DNA of 64,000 bases from Porogramme epimiltina (taxonomy: Eukaryota > Basidiomycota > Agaricomycetes > Polyporales > Polyporaceae), in contig FTLJ01000163.1 in the NCBI GenBank assembly GCA_900155495.1, positions 1-64,000 on the forward strand, read 5' to 3'. A model generated the notes under the pieces. The model did no database searches. It was not told the DNA's origin and saw only the letters and a list, made by a program, of their open reading frames with translations. Made by a program: the position numbers and the translations under genes. This document shows, in pieces, positions 58,456 to 64,000 of this stretch; the first letter of the stretch is position 1, and every line of letters starts with the position of its first letter.

Positions 58456-60217
58456 GCCGCCGCCGACGTTGTCCACGATGTGCTTCGCTCGTTTGGCGGT
58501 CCTCGGCTGGTGCGGCTCTGCGGGGAGAAGACGACCCCTTCCAGCCTCCTCGGTCGTGTTTTCAACCTCGCGCACGCCCAGCCTCGTCGCCCCCACGGGG
58601 TTGTCGTGAGGACCGCCAGCGCGTGGCAGCCGTTGCGGTCAACGGGATCCACGCCTGCCTCGCCCCTGCAGCGGTCAGACGTCCACTGGAACGCGTTGCT
58701 CAGTATGTTGTCGCCGACGTCTATCAATCCACTCGTACCTATTCAATTCAACGCGTTACACCTATTCTGGTCACAGCCTGTGCAAGCGGCGGAGGCTGTG
58801 GACGACGCCGAGTAGATTCCTGTCGTCTCTCCCATCGGGGGCCGGAGCTGGGCAGTGGGCGGGCGAGGAGAGAGCAGAGTGAGGCAGGGCATCGAGCGTA
58901 CGTGCTTGTCGTAGACTGTCAGTCCTCTCCGACAGTTTTGATGCGTTGCTACGTCCTCCAGAACCCCTTGCGTCGCACCCTTGTTCTTTCAAATGTATGA
59001 CGTATGAAATACCGCGCAGGATATGCGGTCGAATAGCAGTCGGTGCGCGGCGGGCCACGGTCGCTCACGCGACATGTATTCACCGCCAATACCGGACAGC
59101 GGCACCACGACTACAACTGAGTGGCTACTATGTCCAAGGGCCGTGCAGACGTATATTCCAGCAATTGCACCCAATACTTCATCCGTACTCTCCCCGTCCA
59201 GCCATGAGGCCGCCTCCGTGTGAGGCTGGCCTGGAATGGGCATTCCATCTACGGCGATCTCGACTGGATTTGTCGTTGTGCCCGGGTCGACGAGGCACGG
59301 TACCAGCTGACCCATTGGTATCACCGGCGGCTTGTGAGTCGCTCCTCCGCCTACTGTTGATCCTTCTAAACCGCGCCCCCAGGTTGAATCTGAAGCGCAC
59401 GGTATCTGGTCTTCTTGCTTGGCAAGTCGGCATGTCCTCCGGCACTAACTGCATGCTGACTTGCGGCCTTGTAGCACATGCTCCCCGATGCCGATGAGCT
59501 CCCTCCCCGACAATTCTCGATAAGATACACCCTCTAGACTTTCTAAACAAGGTATGCACCACCCCTCTGCATGTGCTGTCGGCGAAGGAGGTTTGCTGAA
59601 TCACGGCATTTAGAAGCGGGCACAATTCACGCCAAGAGCTGTGCCAAGATGAACTTCGCTGAAGTCCTGAAGATTCCACTCACTTGGAGCTGCCCTCTGT
59701 CTTCCTATCTTGTCTCTCAGGGTGTCGCTATTTGTGGGGTATGGTATTTAAAGCTCTACCCAAAAGCCTACCGCTCATTATTATCGGCCGATTAGACGGA
59801 ACGGGACCACTGGATTGCTGTGCACGTCGCCGCCGAAGAGTGAAAATCGGTTATGCACAACTTTTGGTTCGACGCGTCTACGGTGCCCACATCTATCCTG
59901 ATGATGTCAGAAGGTACCAGATTTCGGAACACCACATGAGAGGTAGGTTTATCTCTCCACCGAGTATCCTTGGCCCTCTCTGACACATTGCAGCTTCGAA
60001 CATGTGTTCGACCTACCACCACCGGAGGAATTGAATCTACTCGCGAAACGTACCTGCGTGGTTCTGATCTAGCCCATAGAGCACATGGATCCTCGGTCAT
60101 GTTCGCTCTTGGCAACTTGGGCAAACAGGTATATAACCTCCTGAAAAACAACACACATCTCTCAGACTCTCGCCCAGCAGTCTTCCGACGGCTCAGTCTA
60201 CAGTTGACCCACCGGCC
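58456..60217. other. Intergenic region; M35 TATA box near 60130-60137
   Basis: Upstream of both the SH3 gene (-) and the M35 gene (+). A 166-codon minus-strand frame at 59179-59679 and smaller ones show no domain. TATATAAC at 60130-60137 is 81 bp before the M35 ATG. Confidence 0.45.
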
Positions 60218-61705
60218 ATGTTCTCTCTCGCCTTCGTTACGCTCGGACTCTCCGCCGCCCTCTCGTTCGCCACGCCGGCTAAGCGTGCCCCTGCCCTGGA
60301 GGTGTCCCTCACCGGTAAGAGACCTTGTCGCACCCCTATGACGGACACACACTCACTCGTGAGGCCCGTCAGCCCCTACGGAGGTCGCTTCCATCGGCGA
60401 CATCAAGGTCACGGCCGCCGTTACTAACACCGGCTCCGAGGCACTCAAGATCCTCAAGTACGGCACCATCCTCGACGGCGACCTCCCCACCCGCTCCTTC
60501 ACAATCTCCAAGGACGGTGTTGAGGCGGACTTTACTGGCATCAAGCTCCAGGTCGACTTCACGCAGGCCGACGAGTCTGCCTTCGTCGTGATCCCCGCCG
60601 GGGAGACCGTCATCGTCGACCATGAGGGTGAGCCTTCCCCGTTTTTCTTCTCAGCGAAGTTAGAGGCGTTAACAAACGTCGACACGATGTAGTCGCCCCC
60701 CTCTACAACTTCGAGGCGCTCGGCACGGGCGCGTTCGACTTCGAGCCGGTGACGACGTTCCAGGTGATCGAGGCGGACGCGCGCCCGAACGCGTACAAGG
60801 TCTCCGCGGGCAAGTTCAAGGTTAACGTCAAGAGCGACGTCGCGAAACGTGAGGTCAACGTGCTCGACAAGCGCAGCCGCGTCTCGTGCTCGAGCTCCAC
60901 CCAGTCGAGCTTCATCTCGTCCAGGTGCGCCTTAACGTGTATGCTGATGTCGGCGGCAACCCGTACTGATATTCATCCTCACGCAGCTACACCGAGGGGA
61001 AGAGCCTTGCTTCCATTGCGTCGAGCTACATCGCCAGCAATGGCGCCGACTCGCTCTTCCGCTCCTACTTCGGCTCTAGCTCCGTATGTGCTACTTCACC
61101 TGTGCAAGATGTAAATCTGACTTCTCGTCTGAATTCCAGACCACTACCGTCCGGAATGTCTTCAACGTAGGGTCATCCATCCTCTTAAATTGTTCCCGGG
61201 TGTTCATTGCATCCTTTCGTAGAACGTCGCGAACGAGAACTCGAGCAGCCGCACGCTCAGCTGCACCGACCCCTACGGCGCCTGCACGAGCGGCGTGATT
61301 GCCTACACCGTCATCGCGACCACTAACATCTAGTGCGTCTCCTCCTTTCCATAGCTCACCCTCTTCGCTCACCTGCGTATTTCCCCCCAGCTACTGCTCG
61401 ATCTTCTACAACGAGGTCGCGTCCTCGCGCCTCTGCAGCGGCACGACCGTCGCCAGCCGCAACATCCGCGGCGGTACCACCCTCCACGAGCTCACCCACG
61501 CCACCTCGAGCACGACTGATGTTGGCTACGGCTGTTCGTACGACATGAGCCTCGGCTCCTCGTCGCCCTCGTCCGCCATCCGCAATGCGGACAACTACAA
61601 CGTGCGTAGGCCTCAGTTGAACATACTGCTAGACCTGTGGTACTGACACTCGGTTTCGTGGCGTAGTGCTTCGCCACCCAGGTCTACCAGAACACCCAGT
61701 GCTAA
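60218..61705 (+). CDS. Deuterolysin-type metalloendopeptidase, family M35 (aspzincin), secreted
   Basis: Multi-exon gene (about eight exons). The signal peptide MFSLAFVTLGLSAALSFATP is followed by an immunoglobulin-like propeptide (SIGDIKVTAAVTNTGSEALK, IPAGETVIVDHE, VTTFQVIEADARPNAYKVSA). The propeptide ends at a Kex2-type KR site (VLDKR|SRVS). The mature catalytic domain starts SCSSSTQSSF and contains SYTEGKSLASIASSYI, SSRTLSCTDPYGACTSGV, YYCSIFYNEV and the zinc site HELTHATSSTTDVGYGC, i.e. HExxH plus GxxDxxYG with the third Asp ligand that defines aspzincins. The C-terminus is NADNYNCFATQVYQNTQC with cysteines that would form disulfides. Family members of basidiomycetes are often peptidyl-Lys metalloendopeptidases; which specificity this one has cannot be told here. 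All introns I checked keep frame. Intact. Confidence 0.92.
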
Positions 61706-61900
61706 AGGGTCGGAACGGTACTTTCACGGATAGAAGTCGTACATCGGTCATCGCCCCTTCCGGAATTATGTCTTCATGAACGATCGGCGCGTCCGATCAC
61801 GCTTGATGTTGTACTCTGTTGAAGAAAATACATCTGTTGTAACAATACGTCTATGGCCCGCTCTCCACCTCAGCTTGCTCTTGGTATACTCGACTTCTCT

Positions 61901-63204
61901 CTAGCCTTCAATTCCCGATTGCCCCTCTGCGCCGAAGTAGGTTGGAAGGATGTAGCTGAGCTTCTGTCTATCCTCGTCCTTCTGCTTCTCCGAGCGGGGC
62001 ATGATCGAGAACTTCATCGAACCGATCTCCTCCGTCAGAAGCTCGCCATCAGCCGCCGCGGCGTTAAGCTCCTCAAGGATCGTCTCCGCGACGACCTTCG
62101 AGAGCTTCGTGTTGGCGTGCAGCGTCTTGAACACCTCCGCCGCCGTCACGGGCGACTCGTTCTCGCGCCACGAGTCGTAGTCCGTCACCGTCGCGACAAG
62201 CGCGTACCTGCCCGACCCCAGTAAGCCTATGCCCGCCAGAATGAGGGCGCTCAAGGGACCCACCCAAGCTCGGCCTCGCGGGCGAGCTTCGCCTCAGGGA
62301 GCACGCTCATGTTGATGATGTCGCCGCCCCACATGCGGTACATCTTGCTCTCCGCGCGCGTTGAGAACTGCGGGCCCTCCATGCACACGATGCACTTGTC
62401 CGCGTGCATCTTGGGCGCGTACCCGCGCGCGGCGCGCTCCTCCTCCGCGCGGCCCTTGAGCACCGCGTCGACGCGGCCCTCGAGCCAGCGCACGAGGCGG
62501 AGCGCGAACGGGTCGCCGAACGCGGCGTGCGCGACGATGCTCGTGCCCTCGAAGAAGCTCGCGGGGCGCACGCCCTTGGTGCGGTCGATGATCTGCGTCG
62601 GGAGCACGAAGTCGCCTGGGGCGAGCTCCTCACGGAGTGAGCCGACCGCGGAGAACGCGAGCACGGCGCGCACGCCGAGCGACTTGAGCGCGGCGATGTT
62701 GGCCTGCGCGGGGACGACGGAGGGCGCGATCGTGTGTCCGACGCCGTGCCGCGCGAGGAAGGCGACCTTGGTGCCCGAGGGAAGGGCGCAGATGGCGATC
62801 GGGGAGCTAGGGAAGCCCCAGGGCTGAGGTTGAAGATGATGTAAATATCTGCTTCAGTTCGAGGATTGAGTAGTCCCCCACCGTCTCTGGGTTCACATGC
62901 TTGCTGAAATAGGACATCAGTGTGTGGATGCTGGAGTTGTTTACGAGAAGACTTACATGAACGTCAAGTTGTCCAACTGGTACAACCCGCTCCCCCCGAT
63001 AACACCAACGACAACTGAAAGAGACGGGTATAAGCATAAGTTTTACCATGATGATGATGAAGCTGTGTAAAGCAAAGCCAACGGCCAAGAAAGATGGCCC
63101 TCATGGCATCGTATAATGCGACCTCAACAACTCGCTGGAGGCGTATAAACGACGAATATTGGTTGACCCCGACACTCACCGTTCTCGCTACCTTCAGAGG
63201 ACAT
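61901..63204 (-). CDS. MEU1: S-methyl-5'-thioadenosine phosphorylase
   Basis: Minus strand, start ATG 63204 (MSSEGSEN), which after a ~165 bp intron continues [19 protein letters not shown]. The exons then read SKHVNPET / [17 protein letters not shown] (intron at about 62818-62886), [80 protein letters not shown] and [21 protein letters not shown] further intron near 62215-62266 joins ELGW to [20 protein letters not shown] and the C-terminal EGQSGIEG. These are the phosphate- and nucleoside-binding motifs of PNP/MTAP family 2. The enzyme phosphorolyses methylthioadenosine, a polyamine-synthesis by-product, to adenine and methylthioribose-1-phosphate in the methionine salvage pathway. Symbol follows the yeast name. 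The long first intron may hold an unrecognised small exon. Confidence 0.92.
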
Positions 63205-63801
63205 ATTTCCCAGTAGTCGCCGTTTGGTATGAATGTGGCACACAAAAGAGGGGCGATGGATGACGATCTGGCGGGAGACCGGGAGCCTGACGATGGAGGG
63301 TTGATATGATTTTCGCCAATTTTGTAGGCGCCCGACCAGACGACCCATATATAGACAATGACGACGCTGCAATAAGCTCTTCCCTCCCGTAAAGATGTTG
63401 TTCCGTTATCTTCGCGTCGTTACTACGTGTTGAGAATAGTGCTCCAAGTGCCAGAAGTTCGGTATCATGCGGTTTGCCTGTGACTTGCACATAGCCGAGA
63501 CGCGCTAACGTGATTTTCAGTTGAGAAGACGCGTCCCCCTGATGACGTCATGGGTAGCCCGGCACCGATGTGGCCTTCAGCTCGACTTCCTGCCGAAGTG
63601 GTAAACGTGTGAGGGTAAGGCTAACGTCTCGCACTTTTTTAAAGTGTGAAAACATCGATGGTCGATATATAGATATCATAACACTACAGATGCACTTCGT
63701 ACAGACGCATTCCCATTCAACTTTACTGCAACCTTTGTCAAAGTGGGACACAGGTCCTTAACACGGTGTGCGAACGCCTCAACGTCCCAACGCCTAGCCG
63801 T
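63205..63801. other. Intergenic region
   Basis: Upstream of MTAP on the left and of the right-edge gene on the right. Nothing recognised. Confidence 0.4.
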
Positions 63802-64000
63802 ATGCAACGAAGCCGGGGAGTGGCTGCCACGTCCGCGGGGGTGGGTGACATCCACAAGGAACTTGTGTACATCGAGCCGAAGAGCAAACTCCTTGAGGGG
63901 ATGGACTTCAACGATCTCGCATACAGTGTCCTGGATTCCAAGCGTGGTGCTTCTTCTGAGCCTTGGAAATGTACGATAAGTGAAGAAAGCTACTCACCAT
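63802..64000 (+). CDS. 5' or internal exon of a gene cut by the right edge
   Basis: ATG at 63802 opens a frame MQRSRGVAATSAGVGDIHKE, LVYIEPKSKLLEGMDFNDLA, YSVLDSKRGASSEPWK, after which GTACGATAAG at about 63971 is a good donor. The composition (IEPKSKLLEGMDFNDLAYSV) is like a real soluble protein, and other frames here look poor. Only ~57 residues are visible, so no family can be named. It may also be an internal exon rather than the first. Confidence 0.4.
   Translation, partial: MQRSRGVAATSAGVGDIHKELVYIEPKSKLLEGMDFNDLAYSVLDSKRGASSEPWKCTISEESYSP

Noticed and set aside
58600..58700. Possible tRNA-like stretch near the SH3 gene
   Set aside because: No T-loop consensus and no cloverleaf could be drawn.
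59179..59679. 166-codon minus-strand frame upstream of the M35 gene
   Set aside because: No domain, Arg/Ser-rich, overlaps equally long frames on the other strand.

Overview
This is a nuclear segment from a filamentous fungus, almost certainly a wood-decay agaricomycete and probably of the Polyporales. The grounds are dense genes split by many 45-70 bp GT-AG introns, about 55-60% GC, an intact laccase with polypore-type copper loops, a methanol/alcohol oxidase of the wood-rot GMC type, a GH79 beta-glucuronidase, and two proteins of basidiomycete-type families (DUF6697 and a conserved disordered protein). The order is inferred from protein resemblance and is not proven. I saw no tRNA, rRNA, CRISPR array or intact transposon.

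Layout. 0.4-7.2 kb (+): a UPF0029 protein, then two tandem S28 serine peptidases with nearly the same intron plan. 7.7-12.65 kb (-): a cellular RNA-dependent RNA polymerase of the RNA-silencing type, whose reading frame appears to run through a clean intron into a long tail with two CxxC repeats. 13.9-16.6 kb (+): alcohol oxidase. 17.2-19.7 kb (+): a multi-pass membrane protein of unknown function. 22.3-25.0 kb (+): the most striking locus, a secreted repeat protein of 23 exons. Its 22 basic, His/Gly/Ser/Arg-rich repeats are flanked by Arg-Arg sites, and nearly every repeat is its own phase-0 exon. 26.3-28.2 kb (+): DUF6697 protein. 29.0-32.9 kb (-): RFC1, the clamp-loader large subunit, whose divergent promoter carries a perfect 18 bp palindrome with two ACGCGT boxes beside TGACGTCA. 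33.2-39.9 kb: two conserved proteins of unknown function. 42.3-42.8 kb (-): a small secreted Thr/Ser/Ala-rich protein. 45.9-47.9 kb (+): laccase. 50.3-52.2 kb (+): a candidate zinc-finger nuclear protein. 52.6-54.4 kb (-): GH79. 55.8-56.1 kb (+): mitochondrial ribosomal protein bL33m. 56.9-58.5 kb (-): a membrane-anchored SH3 protein. 60.2-61.7 kb (+): an M35 metalloprotease. 61.9-63.2 kb (-): methylthioadenosine phosphorylase. The first exon(s) of another gene lie at the right edge.

Biology. Housekeeping genes (RFC1, bL33m, MTAP) are mixed with secreted enzymes for lignocellulose and protein breakdown (laccase, peroxide-producing alcohol oxidase, GH79, S28 and M35 peptidases). Coding exons were joined by hand at GT-AG sites that keep the family sequence in frame. 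The two S28 genes (517 and 531 aa), laccase (521 aa), repeat protein (493 aa) and bL33m sum exactly to whole codons. The weakest gene models are the 5' ends of the RdRP and of the 17.2 kb and 33.2 kb genes. The long spacers at 19.8-22.3, 40-42.3, 42.8-45.9 and 47.9-50.3 kb contain nothing I can name.
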